Source: Burkholderia sp. BCC0322
GTDB lineage: Bacteria; Pseudomonadota; Gammaproteobacteria; Burkholderiales; Burkholderiaceae
Assembly: GCF_902833045.1 (NCBI RefSeq)
Contig: NZ_CADFDU010000003.1
Location: 310,001-374,000, forward strand
Length of the DNA: 64,000 nt
Direction of reading: 5' to 3'
Within the stretch, counting starts at the first letter, position 1, and each line of letters starts with the position of its first letter. Positions 56,885-64,000 of this stretch are shown piece by piece. The translations under genes and the position numbers were made by a program. The notes under the pieces are model-generated. The model worked only from the letters and a program-made list of their open reading frames with translations. It made no database searches and was not told the origin of the DNA.

Positions 56885-57808
56885 TCAGCCGGTGGTCCGG
56901 ATGAATCGTGCGATGCGCGCCGCGATGACGTCGGGCGCATCCTCGAGACAGTAGTGCCCGACGCCCGCCAGCCGCTCGATGGGCGCGGACGGAAACAGTG
57001 CGATGAAGAGCGGCAGGAAGTGTTCGGCGCCGAGCGTCCGGTCGGCGTCTCCCCAGATCGCGAGCGCGGGTTTTTCGCGTATCGCGCGCAGCGCCGCCGC
57101 ATCGGGCTCCTCGAACCGGTGCGCGCCGGCGGCAAACCCGCGGGCCCATCCGATCGCGCCGAGACAGTCGGCCGGTTGCGCGAACGGCGCACCGTATGCG
57201 GCGATCCAGGTGTCGTTGATGATCGCGTGGTTTTCGAACCCGTTCAGCTTCAGCGTGCTCAGGATGTTGAAGCCGAGCTGACCGAGCACCGTCTCGAGCG
57301 TATCGTCCGCCGCCGCGCGCATGATCCACTGGAACCACGGCGCGTCGCGACCGTTCGCGTTCAGGCGCTCGACAAGATCGGGCTGGCCGAGCGGCGTCGG
57401 CCCGTTCACGGACACGATCCGCCGGATGCGATCCGGATGCCGCGCGGCAAGCCCCATGCCGACCGGGCCGCCGAAGTCGTGCATCACGAGCGTGATGCGA
57501 TCGAGGCCGCGCGCGAGTACGAAACGTTCCAGGTTGTCGATGTGGTCCTGCAACCAGTAGCTGCGGCCCGGCGGCGTCGCGCTTTTGCCAAATCCCATGT
57601 GATCGGGGACGACGACGCGGTGCGTCGGACTGAGCGCGGCAACCAGATGGCGGAACAGGTAGCCCCACGTGGGTTCGCCATGCAGGCACAGGATGGTTTC
57701 GCCATCGTGCGGGCCTTCGTCCACGTAGTGCATCCGGAAGCCGGATGCGTCGTCGAAATGCGGGGCGAATGGAAAGGTGCCGTCGAACGTGGCATCGGAC
57801 CGGATCAT
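56885..57808 (-). CDS. Alpha/beta hydrolase, haloalkane dehalogenase/epoxide hydrolase-like
   Basis: 307-residue hydrolase. HGEPTWGYLF (H43) is the oxyanion motif of dehalogenases and epoxide hydrolases, and the nucleophile elbow VMHDFGGPVG puts an aspartate (D111) as nucleophile. The catalytic histidine is in GVGHYCLEDAP. The tryptophan that normally follows the nucleophile in true haloalkane dehalogenases is phenylalanine here, so halide binding is doubtful. It is divergent from an HxlR regulator with a strong operator between. Confidence 0.8.
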   Translation of the reverse strand: MIRSDATFDGTFPFAPHFDDASGFRMHYVDEGPHDGETILCLHGEPTWGYLFRHLVAALSPTHRVVVPDHMGFGKSATPPGRSYWLQDHIDNLERFVLARGLDRITLVMHDFGGPVGMGLAARHPDRIRRIVSVNGPTPLGQPDLVERLNANGRDAPWFQWIMRAAADDTLETVLGQLGFNILSTLKLNGFENHAIINDTWIAAYGAPFAQPADCLGAIGWARGFAAGAHRFEEPDAAALRAIREKPALAIWGDADRTLGAEHFLPLFIALFPSAPIERLAGVGHYCLEDAPDVIAARIARFIRTTG

Positions 57809-57833
57809 CGAACGCTCCTTCGGATAGTCGGAT

Positions 57834-57893
57834 AATTTGGTTTCAAGTTGAAACCAAATTGAAGCGTAGGCTATCGGGTTTCAAGTTGCAACC
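57834..57893. promoter_or_regulatory. HxlR-type operators: 27-bp perfect palindrome plus a second site
   Basis: AATTTGGTTTCAA-G-TTGAAACCAAATT (57834-57860) is a perfect 13-1-13 palindrome 26 bases upstream of the leftward hydrolase. A second copy of its core, GGTTTCAAGTTGCAACC, lies at 57877-57893 and a half-site TTGCAACC at 58088-58095 near the HxlR start. The shared core identifies the binding motif of the adjacent HxlR protein. The rest of the 353-base divergent gap holds no gene. Confidence 0.8.
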
Positions 57894-58161
57894 GAAAAGA
57901 AGTCCGGGCCAACTGCGGAGCGACCGGGCGATGGGGGCGTGACGACCCGTCAGAAAGGAACGGCACCGTAATTTAGCGGCTGGAAGCTGGGGTTAGCGTG
58001 CCAATCAGGCCCGAATCGACCCTGCCATTCGTCGATCGCGAACAGTCGGGCTCCGAGCGATTGATCTTTCGCGTAGTGAGTTTTATATTGCAACCATTCA
58101 CTTCAACGGAAACGGCCGCCGTTCCGCCCGCATTCCGGGAACGGACGCGCCCCATGCATCG

Positions 58162-58611
58162 ATGAACAGACGAACCACGCACGAGGATTCCCCCTGCGGC
58201 GTTGCCCGCCCGCTGGACGCGATCGGCGACTGGTGGTCGCTGCTGATCGTGCGCGATGCGTTCGACGGGCTGCGCCGTTTCGGCGAATTCCAGAAGAACC
58301 TCGGGCTGGCCAAGAACATCCTGGCCGCGCGTCTGCGCAATCTGGTCGCGCACGGGATCATGGACATCGTGCCGGCCGCGGATGGCGGCGCGCATCACGA
58401 ATACGTGCTGACCGAGAAAGGGCGCGGCCTGTTTCCGCTGCTCGTCGCGCTGCGGCAGTGGGGCGAGGATTTCTTCTTCGAACCGGACGAGGCGCACGTG
58501 CTGCTCGTCGACCGGAAGAGCGGGTTGCCGGTCAGGAAGCTCGAGTTGCGTTCGCAGGACGGGCGCGTGCTCGGGCCGGAGGACACGGTCGTGTTGCCAC
58601 CGCCGGACTGA
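58162..58611 (+). CDS. HxlR-family transcriptional regulator
   Basis: 149-residue winged-helix regulator. CGVARPLDAIGDWWSLLIVRDA has the single N-terminal cysteine and the start of the HxlR fold, followed by RRFGEFQKNLGLAKNILAARL. The C-terminal part (residues about 100-149) extends beyond the minimal domain. It is divergent from the alpha/beta hydrolase and almost certainly binds the palindromes between them. HxlR proteins often respond to aldehydes, quinones or oxidants through the cysteine. Confidence 0.85.
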   Translation: MNRRTTHEDSPCGVARPLDAIGDWWSLLIVRDAFDGLRRFGEFQKNLGLAKNILAARLRNLVAHGIMDIVPAADGGAHHEYVLTEKGRGLFPLLVALRQWGEDFFFEPDEAHVLLVDRKSGLPVRKLELRSQDGRVLGPEDTVVLPPPD

Positions 58612-58632
58612 CGTGCGGCGACGGCGCCCGCG

Positions 58633-58752
58633 TTACCTCAGCAGCGCGTGTGCCTGCACGATCTGATCGGCGAGCTGGTTGATGGAAATACGCCGCTCCA
58701 TCGCCTGCGAGCGGATCTGCTGGCAGGCCTCTGCCTCGCTGATTGCGTATCG
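58633..58752 (-). pseudogene. Remnant C-terminal end of an ANTAR (NasT/AmiR-type) regulator
   Basis: On the minus strand an open frame of 39 codons ending in TAA at 58633 reads RYAISEAEACQQIRSQAM then ERRISINQLADQIVQAHALL. The SE-EA---IRS-AM pattern followed by N/S-x-L-AD-I is the end of an RNA-binding ANTAR domain. In-frame stops (TAA, TGA) lie immediately upstream and no receiver domain is present, so only the tail of the gene survives next to the tolC-like gene. Confidence 0.55.
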
Positions 58753-58815
58753 TCATTACCGAATAAGGTTGCGTGTACAACCTTCTGTCGAATGCCGATG
58801 CGCGTCGAGACGCGC

Positions 58816-60231
58816 TCAACTCCGGTCGTTCGCCGCGTTGCTTTCGAGGAAGCTGTCCACCGCGATCAGCGACTGTTCGTCGAGCGTACCCAGCACGCTT
58901 TTCAGTTTCAGCTGCAGCTTCAGCGCGTCGAGATAGCTGTCGAACAGCTTCTGCCGGATGCCCGAGATGTCGCGCCGCAGGTTCAGCGTCTCGTACGTCG
59001 TGCTGTAGCCGACCTGGTGCGCCTTCATCGACGAATCGTAGGCGAGACGCGCGGCCTGCAGCGACTGCTGCAGCGCGCGGATGCGCTTGCCGACCGATTC
59101 GAGCGCGGACAGCGCCTCGCGATGATCGGTGCCCAGTTGCTCCTCGACCTCGCGCAGCCGGTTGCGGTACTGCTCGGTCACGTGCTCGGCCTCCACCTGC
59201 CGGTAGTACACGCTGCCGCCGGAGAAGATCGGGATCGTCACCTGCACGCCGACCGCGCTCTGATGAAAGTCGGAGCGATCGGTGAGCCCGCGCAGGTTCG
59301 GGTTGAGCCCGCGCGAATACGACGCGAACAGGTCGACGGTCGGCAAGTGCTCGGCGCTGACGCGCTTCGCGGCGAGCCGCGCGACCTGGACGTCACGATA
59401 CGCCTGCCGGTACGCGGGGTTGTCCTGCGGCGCGTATTCGCCCGACGGAATGCGCGGCGACGACCCGCGCAGCGCGAGCCGGGGCCAGCGCGAGAAATCG
59501 ATCGTCGAACCGAGCAGTGTCTCGTAGCGGGCGCGGCGTGCGTCGACGTCGGTTTGCGCGAGCGCTTCGTCGGATTGCGCGAGGCTGCGGCGCGCCTCGA
59601 TTTCGGCCGTATCGCCGATCGTCTTCATCCCGAGCTGCGCCATGCGGCGCGTATCGCTTTCGAGCCGGGTGAGCGCGTTCACTTCGTCGTCGGCCGACTG
59701 CAGTTTCTCGCGCGCGCTCAGCAGGTCGAAGCACGCGTTCGCGACGCGCAGGATCAGGTCCTGCCTCGCCACCTCGAGCTTCTGTCTTGCCGATTCCTCG
59801 TACTCGGTGGCGCGCCGCATGTCGTACAGGTAGGGCACGTTGAACAGCGCCTGGGTGACCTGCGCGGAACCGTATGCGGCATTGCTCGATCCGCTGACGT
59901 CGATGCCGAACAGGTTCGCGTGCGTACCGTAGCGTCCCCATTCGAGTTGCGCGGCGGCCTGCGGCAGCATCTGCGCGCGCGCTTCGGGGAATTTCTGGCG
60001 GGCCGCGTCGTATTCGCTGCGCGCCTGCAGGTAGCGCGGATCGTGCACGACCGCGTACTGGAAGGCGGTGTCGAGGCAGAACGCACGGGCGTTCGCAGAC
60101 ATGCCGGCTATCGTTACAGCGAACAATGTCACGGTTGCAAGTCGGGGATTCCACCTAGTCGTAAAACTTGATAGGGAGTTACCCGCATTCCGCGTCGTCG
60201 ATCCGCGATTCGCGCGCCTCGTTTCAAACAT
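58816..60231 (-). CDS. TolC-family outer-membrane channel
   Basis: 471-residue type I secretion outer-membrane protein. The ATG at 60231 has GGAG 6 bases upstream; the frame is open 24 codons earlier without such a site. The signal peptide hydrophobic core is LATVTLFAVTIAGM, cleaved near ANA. Two TolC repeats, rich in helix and Ala/Gln/Arg, follow, with FSGGSVYYRQVEAEH and NLRRDISGIRQKLFDSYLDALKLQ, given by its ends, typical of TolC. It is divergent from the GG-leader peptide genes and is the likely exit channel for them. Confidence 0.87.
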   Translation of the reverse strand: MFETRRANRGSTTRNAGNSLSSFTTRWNPRLATVTLFAVTIAGMSANARAFCLDTAFQYAVVHDPRYLQARSEYDAARQKFPEARAQMLPQAAAQLEWGRYGTHANLFGIDVSGSSNAAYGSAQVTQALFNVPYLYDMRRATEYEESARQKLEVARQDLILRVANACFDLLSAREKLQSADDEVNALTRLESDTRRMAQLGMKTIGDTAEIEARRSLAQSDEALAQTDVDARRARYETLLGSTIDFSRWPRLALRGSSPRIPSGEYAPQDNPAYRQAYRDVQVARLAAKRVSAEHLPTVDLFASYSRGLNPNLRGLTDRSDFHQSAVGVQVTIPIFSGGSVYYRQVEAEHVTEQYRNRLREVEEQLGTDHREALSALESVGKRIRALQQSLQAARLAYDSSMKAHQVGYSTTYETLNLRRDISGIRQKLFDSYLDALKLQLKLKSVLGTLDEQSLIAVDSFLESNAANDRS

Positions 60232-60512
60232 GGCCGTCTCCGTCTCCTGCCCGTGCCGCAACGTATTGCGGCGGGATTTAAACGTGTTGAAATTGAAATT
60301 CAAACAGCGTGAATGCCTGCTACCGGTGGCGCATCGGAAAACGCGCCTGTAAGAGTGTGTCCTCCATTGAATTCCGATGCGCTCGCATGATAGCCTGATT
60401 TCGGCTCGTAATCGCAGTGATTATTAGATTAACAAGTCGCTAGGGATTAAAAGCCGTTTGTCTTTCAATGAAGGTTCTTTGCATCATCTTTATTTTTTAC
60501 GAGGAGAGAATG

Positions 60513-60686
60513 ATGAAGGTCATGACGACGGAACAGGTCAGGAATGTGCATGGCGGCGGTGCGATCAGCTCGCTGGGTAGCCTCGCCGTTGACGCCGCGC
60601 CGGTGGTCACCGCGCTCGGCCAGTTCCTGCCGAGCCTCGGCAATTACCTGCAGAACCCGAAGACGTTCAATAACACCGGCAAGTAA
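60513..60686 (+). CDS. Double-glycine leader peptide precursor 1
   Basis: 57-residue peptide, start 60513 with GAGGAG 6 bases upstream (ATG 60510 is also possible). The leader MKVMTTEQVRNVHGG is 15 residues and ends in GG, the cleavage site of C39 peptidases. The remaining core (about 42 residues: GAISSLGSLAV..., ending NTGK) is glycine-, serine- and leucine-rich with no cysteine, so it is not a lanthipeptide or disulfide bacteriocin. It resembles class II microcin or bacteriocin-like or signalling peptides. Same leader pattern as the second peptide. Confidence 0.75.
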   Translation: MKVMTTEQVRNVHGGGAISSLGSLAVDAAPVVTALGQFLPSLGNYLQNPKTFNNTGK

Positions 60687-60693
60687 CCGCCGT

Positions 60694-60716
60694 GCGCGGG
60701 GAGGCGCCCCCCGCGC
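60694..60716 (+). terminator. Intercistronic hairpin after peptide 1
   Basis: GCGCGGGG and CCCCGCGC form a perfect 8-bp stem with a 7-base loop, 8 bases past the peptide 1 stop and with no T-tract. It probably stabilises the upstream message or attenuates read-through, raising peptide over transporter expression. Confidence 0.5.
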
Positions 60717-60818
60717 GAAATGCTGCGAAACAGAAGGAAAAGAATCGATCGCCGCAGTGGAAATAAAGCGAATCCGAAATGTATTGCTTTCGGTTCGGGC
60801 GATTATCAGGAGGCAGGA

Positions 60819-60881
60819 GTGCCGGATTATATCCGTAATAAAGTAAAGGCCATTGAGATTGCAATTGTTGCAATTGGCTGA
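60819..60881 (+). CDS. Possible 20-residue peptide with strong ribosome site
   Basis: AGGAGG at 60808-60813 lies 5 bases before GTG 60819, the start of a 20-codon frame (MPDYIRNKVKAIEIAIVAIG) ending at TGA 60881. It lies between the two GG-leader peptides, is hydrophobic at its C-terminus and has no leader. It could be an immunity-like or regulatory peptide or a translational leader. Only the ribosome site supports it. Confidence 0.35.
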   Translation: MPDYIRNKVKAIEIAIVAIG

Positions 60882-60919
60882 CGGTGGCGGGCATTCCGAC
60901 AATATAAAGGCCACAGCAA

Positions 60920-61105
60920 ATGCGAGACATCACGGAAGAACAGGCCCGCCAGATTCGCGGCGGCGCGTCGCTTTACTCCAATTCGGCCGCCTATACGGTC
61001 GATCTCGTCAACCAGTCGATCGGGACCACGCTCCAGGGCCTGATGACCCAGTACCAGACCCGCGCCGTCGAGCAGTTCCGGATGTCGCTCGGCTCGTCGC
61101 GCTGA
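60920..61105 (+). CDS. Double-glycine leader peptide precursor 2
   Basis: 61-residue peptide from ATG 60920 with AAAGG about 8 bases upstream. The leader MRDITEEQARQIRGG is 15 residues, aligning with precursor 1 as M-x-x-x-T-x-E-Q-x-R-x-x-x-G-G. The core ASLYSNSAAY... (46 residues, ending GSSR) is rich in Ser, Gln and Thr and has no cysteine. It is a probable export substrate of the downstream C39 transporter. Confidence 0.75.
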   Translation: MRDITEEQARQIRGGASLYSNSAAYTVDLVNQSIGTTLQGLMTQYQTRAVEQFRMSLGSSR

Positions 61106-61143
61106 GCGGCCCGCCCAACAGCCGGTAACACCGATCTACCGTC

Positions 61144-61166
61144 GCAGCCGGCAGCGTGCCGGCTGC
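61144..61166 (+). terminator. Intercistronic hairpin before the exporter gene
   Basis: GCAGCCGGCA and TGCCGGCTGC form a perfect 10-bp stem with a 3-base loop, between peptide 2 and the exporter. With no T-tract it is more likely an attenuator or stabiliser than a full terminator. Confidence 0.5.
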
Positions 61167-61250
61167 GCCCATGCGTATCGCGTACGACCCGTCGCGGGCC
61201 TGCTACCGGCAGGCCCGGGCGGCGCGTCGTCGCGCCCCGGGTGCCCGACC

Positions 61251-63371
61251 ATGCTCTTCAATACGCGTAAAGTCCGTCCGGTCCTGCAGGACGAGGTGAC
61301 GGAGTGCGGCCTGGCCTGCCTCGCGATGATCGCGTCGTGGCACGGGCGCGAAACGACGTTGCGCACGCTGCGCAATCGCTATCCGGTCCGGATCGATTCC
61401 GGGCTGTCGTTCTTCGACCTGATGGAGATCGCGAACGATCTCGGCCTGCGCGCACGCGGGCTGCAGTTCGACGCGGGCGAGCTCGATGCGTTGAAGACGC
61501 CGTGCATCCTGCACTGGGGGATGAACCACTATGTCGTGCTGACGAAGGTCGGCTACGGCAGCGTGCACATCGTCGATCCCGCGCTCGGCGAAACGAAGCT
61601 GCCGCTCGCGCAGGCGCTCACGCACATCACCGGCTATGCGCTCGAACTGAATCCGGACATCGGCTTCACGCGCGCGGGGCAGGCCGACCGGATCCGGCTG
61701 CGCGACTACCTCGAAGGGCTCACCGGCATTCGCAAGAGCCTCGCGATCGGCATCGCGGGCGGCGTCGCCGCGCAGCTCCTGCTGCTGCTCGGCCCGTCGT
61801 ACGTGCAGCTGACGATCGACGAGGCGCTGAAGAAGACCGACGTCGACATCCTGTACCTGCTGACGATCCTGTTCGCGATCGTGTTCCTGTTCGACACGCT
61901 GTACGCGAACCTCGTCGGCAACATCAAGAGCTACCTGCGCAACATCGTGTCGCAGCAGTTGTCGGCGAACATGGTCGGGCATCTCGCGCGGCTGCCGATC
62001 GGCTATTTCCTGTTCCACAACACCGGCGATTCGATCTCGCGCGTGTCGTCGGTGTCGGAGGTCGGGCGCTTTCTGGTCGATGGCCTCGTCGGCGGGCTGC
62101 TCAATATCGTCACCTGCACGCTGACGCTCGTGCTGATGCTGTACTACAGCCCGGTGCTGGCCGGCATCAGCCTGGCCGGGATGGTGCTGTTCGCGCTCAG
62201 CCGGCTCGCGATCCAGCCGCAACTGCAGGACGCGATGTCGCAGATCCTCACGCGCGGCGCCGAAGCCGACGCGCTGCTGATCGAGAACATCCGCTCCGCG
62301 CACTCGATCAAGCTGCTGTCGGCCGAGACCGCGCGCAGCAGCCTGTGGGTGAACGCGTTCACGCAGAAGCTGCAGGCGATGCGCCAGCAGGAGCGGCTGC
62401 AACTGCTGTTCGACGCGATCTCGAAAGGCATCGTGCACGTCGAGCAGCTCGTGATCGTCACGTATGGCGCGTGGCTCGTGATGCACGGCCAGAGCACGAT
62501 CGGCGTGATCTACGCGTTCATCCAGTACAAGAACCTGTTTGCCGACAAGTTCATCGATTCGATCCAGCTCTACGTGCGCCGCAAGGTGCTGCAGGTGCAC
62601 ATGGATCGCGTCGCCGACGTGCTGCAGACCGAGACCGAGGAGCCCGCGCCGGACGCGGTCGTGCGTCCGGTCGACGGTTTCGACGGCGCGCTGTCGATTC
62701 GCGCGCTGTCGTATACGCCGAAAGGCGGCCACCGCCCGATCCTGCGCGACATCGCGCTCGATGTGCCGGCGGGCGGCAAGGTCGCGATCGTCGGCCGCAC
62801 CGGCAGCGGCAAGACGACGCTGCTGAACCTGATCTGCGGGCTCGTGCGGCCCGAGCCCGGCACGCTGTTCGTCGGCGGCGTCGATCTCGCGGAAGTGAAC
62901 CTGCGGCAGTACCGCAAGCATCTCGCGGCCGTCACGCAGTCCGACCAGCTGTTTCGCGGGACGATCCGCGACAACATCACGAACTTCGCGCCCGCGCCGC
63001 GGATCGGCGCGATGTTCGACGCGGCGAGGCTCGCGTGCATCCACGACGAGATCGAGCGGCTCGACCATCGCTACGACACGCCGCTCGGCGATACGCAGAA
63101 ATTCCTGTCGGCCGGCCAGATGCAGCGGCTGCTGATCGCGCGGGCGCTGTATTGCGAGCCGCGCCTGCTGATTCTCGACGAATTCTCGTCGAACCTCGAC
63201 CAGGCGACGACGCACGAGATCTGCCGCAACGTGCTGACGCTGCCGTGCACGATCGTGCTCGTCACGCACGATGCGTCGATCCTGTCGATGGTCGACCGGA
63301 TCTACGAGATGCAGGACGGCGTGTTGACCGACGCGACCGACGCATGGCGTTCGGCCGAGGAGGCGCGGTGA
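61251..63371 (+). CDS. Peptidase-containing ABC transporter (C39 PCAT)
   Basis: 706-residue inner-membrane exporter-protease. The N-terminal C39 peptidase has Cys19 in EVTECGLACL, His93 in GMNHYVVLT and Asp109 in HIVDPALG. Six transmembrane helices span about 165-420. The C-terminal ATPase has GRTGSGKTTLLNL, the signature LSAGQMQRLLIARAL and Walker B LLILDEFSSNLD. It would cleave after the GG of the two small precursors while exporting them. A membrane fusion protein is not seen in the window and may lie downstream. Confidence 0.92.
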   Translation: MLFNTRKVRPVLQDEVTECGLACLAMIASWHGRETTLRTLRNRYPVRIDSGLSFFDLMEIANDLGLRARGLQFDAGELDALKTPCILHWGMNHYVVLTKVGYGSVHIVDPALGETKLPLAQALTHITGYALELNPDIGFTRAGQADRIRLRDYLEGLTGIRKSLAIGIAGGVAAQLLLLLGPSYVQLTIDEALKKTDVDILYLLTILFAIVFLFDTLYANLVGNIKSYLRNIVSQQLSANMVGHLARLPIGYFLFHNTGDSISRVSSVSEVGRFLVDGLVGGLLNIVTCTLTLVLMLYYSPVLAGISLAGMVLFALSRLAIQPQLQDAMSQILTRGAEADALLIENIRSAHSIKLLSAETARSSLWVNAFTQKLQAMRQQERLQLLFDAISKGIVHVEQLVIVTYGAWLVMHGQSTIGVIYAFIQYKNLFADKFIDSIQLYVRRKVLQVHMDRVADVLQTETEEPAPDAVVRPVDGFDGALSIRALSYTPKGGHRPILRDIALDVPAGGKVAIVGRTGSGKTTLLNLICGLVRPEPGTLFVGGVDLAEVNLRQYRKHLAAVTQSDQLFRGTIRDNITNFAPAPRIGAMFDAARLACIHDEIERLDHRYDTPLGDTQKFLSAGQMQRLLIARALYCEPRLLILDEFSSNLDQATTHEICRNVLTLPCTIVLVTHDASILSMVDRIYEMQDGVLTDATDAWRSAEEAR

Positions 63372-64000
63372 TGCTCGGACGGCTCTTTCTGCTCAACCCG
63401 TTTTCGTATGCGTTCCTGGTGCGGCGCGCGGTGCGCGCCGTCGCGCTGCGCACGTCCCCCGCGCGCGGGCTGCGGCTGATGCGCTGGTGCTCGGGCGCAT
63501 GCCTGCGCTGCTTTCCGTGCATTCGCGAGTCGATCGAGCGCGCGGTCGCATACATGCTGAGCGCGCACCTGAACGACGATCCGCGACGGGTGCGGGAGGT
63601 GTCGGCGGCGATCGTGCGCGAGCTGTTCGAGGCCGAGTTCGCGGGGCTCAAGCTGCGCACGCACAGCCTCGAATCGATGAAGTCGATGATCGACGGCATG
63701 GCGTGCGAAGGCGACGAGCAGTTGCGCACGGCGCTCGCGCGCGGCGGCCCGCTGATGCTCGCGGGGCTGCACTTCGGCAACCTGATGCTGTTCGTCACGA
63801 AGCTGCGCTTCATGATTCCCGACGACCGCAAGCTGATGGTGATCCTGCACCGCGATGCGCCGGGCGCATTCTTCGACGATGCGCTGCGGCTCGTCGCCGA
63901 ATACGGCGCCGGCGAAGTGGAGTTCATCGACATCGAGGAGCGCGTGCACCTGCGGCGGCTGATCACGAGCCTGCGGCGCGAGGCGCCCGTCTTCCTGCTG
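63371..64000 (+). CDS. LpxL-like acyltransferase (LPLAT fold), partial at window edge
   Basis: First 210 residues visible; the frame stays open to the edge. The ATG at 63371 overlaps the exporter stop by one base (a GTG at 63368 is also possible). The block GGPLMLAGLHFGNLMLF (H134) resembles the active site of lipid A/LPLAT acyltransferases, but the acidic residue expected five positions after the histidine is methionine, so activity or specificity may be unusual. Coupling to the exporter suggests a role in peptide lipidation or membrane modification. Confidence 0.5.
   Translation, partial: MLGRLFLLNPFSYAFLVRRAVRAVALRTSPARGLRLMRWCSGACLRCFPCIRESIERAVAYMLSAHLNDDPRRVREVSAAIVRELFEAEFAGLKLRTHSLESMKSMIDGMACEGDEQLRTALARGGPLMLAGLHFGNLMLFVTKLRFMIPDDRKLMVILHRDAPGAFFDDALRLVAEYGAGEVEFIDIEERVHLRRLITSLRREAPVFLL

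Noticed and set aside
60694-61166. Full rho-independent terminators within the peptide operon
   Set aside because: Perfect stems but no following T-tract, and the exporter has no obvious promoter of its own; attenuation is more likely.
1-64000. CRISPR arrays, tRNA/rRNA genes, insertion sequences or prophage
   Set aside because: No regularly spaced repeats, tRNA-like cloverleafs with a TTCGA arm in context, transposase or phage structural genes were recognised by eye; the Gp49-like gene is a toxin of a two-gene module.

Overview
The window is GC-rich DNA with strong G/C preference at third codon positions, tightly packed genes and few mobile sequences. The gene content points to a Burkholderia, most likely the Burkholderia cepacia complex and plausibly a secondary chromosome: hydroxyproline, gentisate and protocatechuate catabolism, many LysR/GntR/AraC/RpiR regulators, a Gram-negative porin, BetT, gsiABCD and Lhr. 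The taxonomic call is inference from gene content; no rRNA, tRNA, origin, CRISPR array or insertion sequence was seen.

Layout. (1) 1-6461: a hydroxyproline catabolic locus. A leftward APC permease (cut by the window edge) and a DapA-like deaminase face a rightward, translationally coupled set: hydroxyproline epimerase plus three subunits of a D-hydroxyproline dehydrogenase. (2) 6528-12810: a LysR gene divergent from a 3-hydroxybenzoate/gentisate operon (gentisate dioxygenase, fumarylpyruvate hydrolase, maleylpyruvate isomerase, 3-hydroxybenzoate 6-monooxygenase, AAHS transporter). (3) 12907-14105: a BigR/SqrR-like ArsR repressor with two YeeE/YedE sulfur-transport genes. (4) 14256-16651: a DUF2917 gene, a MocR-type regulator and a small unknown gene under a LexA-like box. 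(5) 16749-21777: a leftward secreted set: Tat-exported lipoxygenase, lipoprotein metallophosphoesterase and a di-heme MauG/CcpA-like peroxidase. (6) 22243-25607: a methyltransferase with a MerR/SoxR-type promoter, a small membrane protein and a BetT-like choline transporter. (7) 25916-30935: a leftward sugar-use operon (MFS, GH31 glycosidase, porin). (8) 31407-40736: a rightward peptide-scavenging operon (RpiR regulator, isoaspartyl peptidase, GsiABCD importer, P1 aminopeptidase, M55 D-aminopeptidase). (9) 40775-42473: an alpha/beta hydrolase and a divergent AraC regulator. (10) 42925-46991: protocatechuate dioxygenase pcaHG and its pcaQ-like regulator, separated by two unrelated genes and flanked by two copies of a 57-bp operator. 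(11) 47119-56798: a HigBA-type toxin-antitoxin pair, an APC permease, the helicase Lhr, a YdjM-like membrane protein and gamma-glutamyltranspeptidase. (12) 56885-58752: an alpha/beta hydrolase and divergent HxlR regulator with a 27-bp palindromic operator, then the tail of a lost ANTAR regulator. (13) 58816-64000: a type I secretion locus with a TolC-like channel, two short double-glycine-leader peptides, a C39-peptidase ABC exporter and an LpxL-like acyltransferase that runs off the window.

The most novel region is the last: two cysteine-free peptides with near-matching 15-residue GG leaders, intercistronic hairpins, a dedicated peptidase-exporter and a coupled acyltransferase look like an uncharacterised secreted-peptide system, possibly with lipidation. 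Also notable are the duplicated PcaQ operator flanking inserted genes, the lipoxygenase-phosphatase-peroxidase set, and the LexA-boxed small gene.
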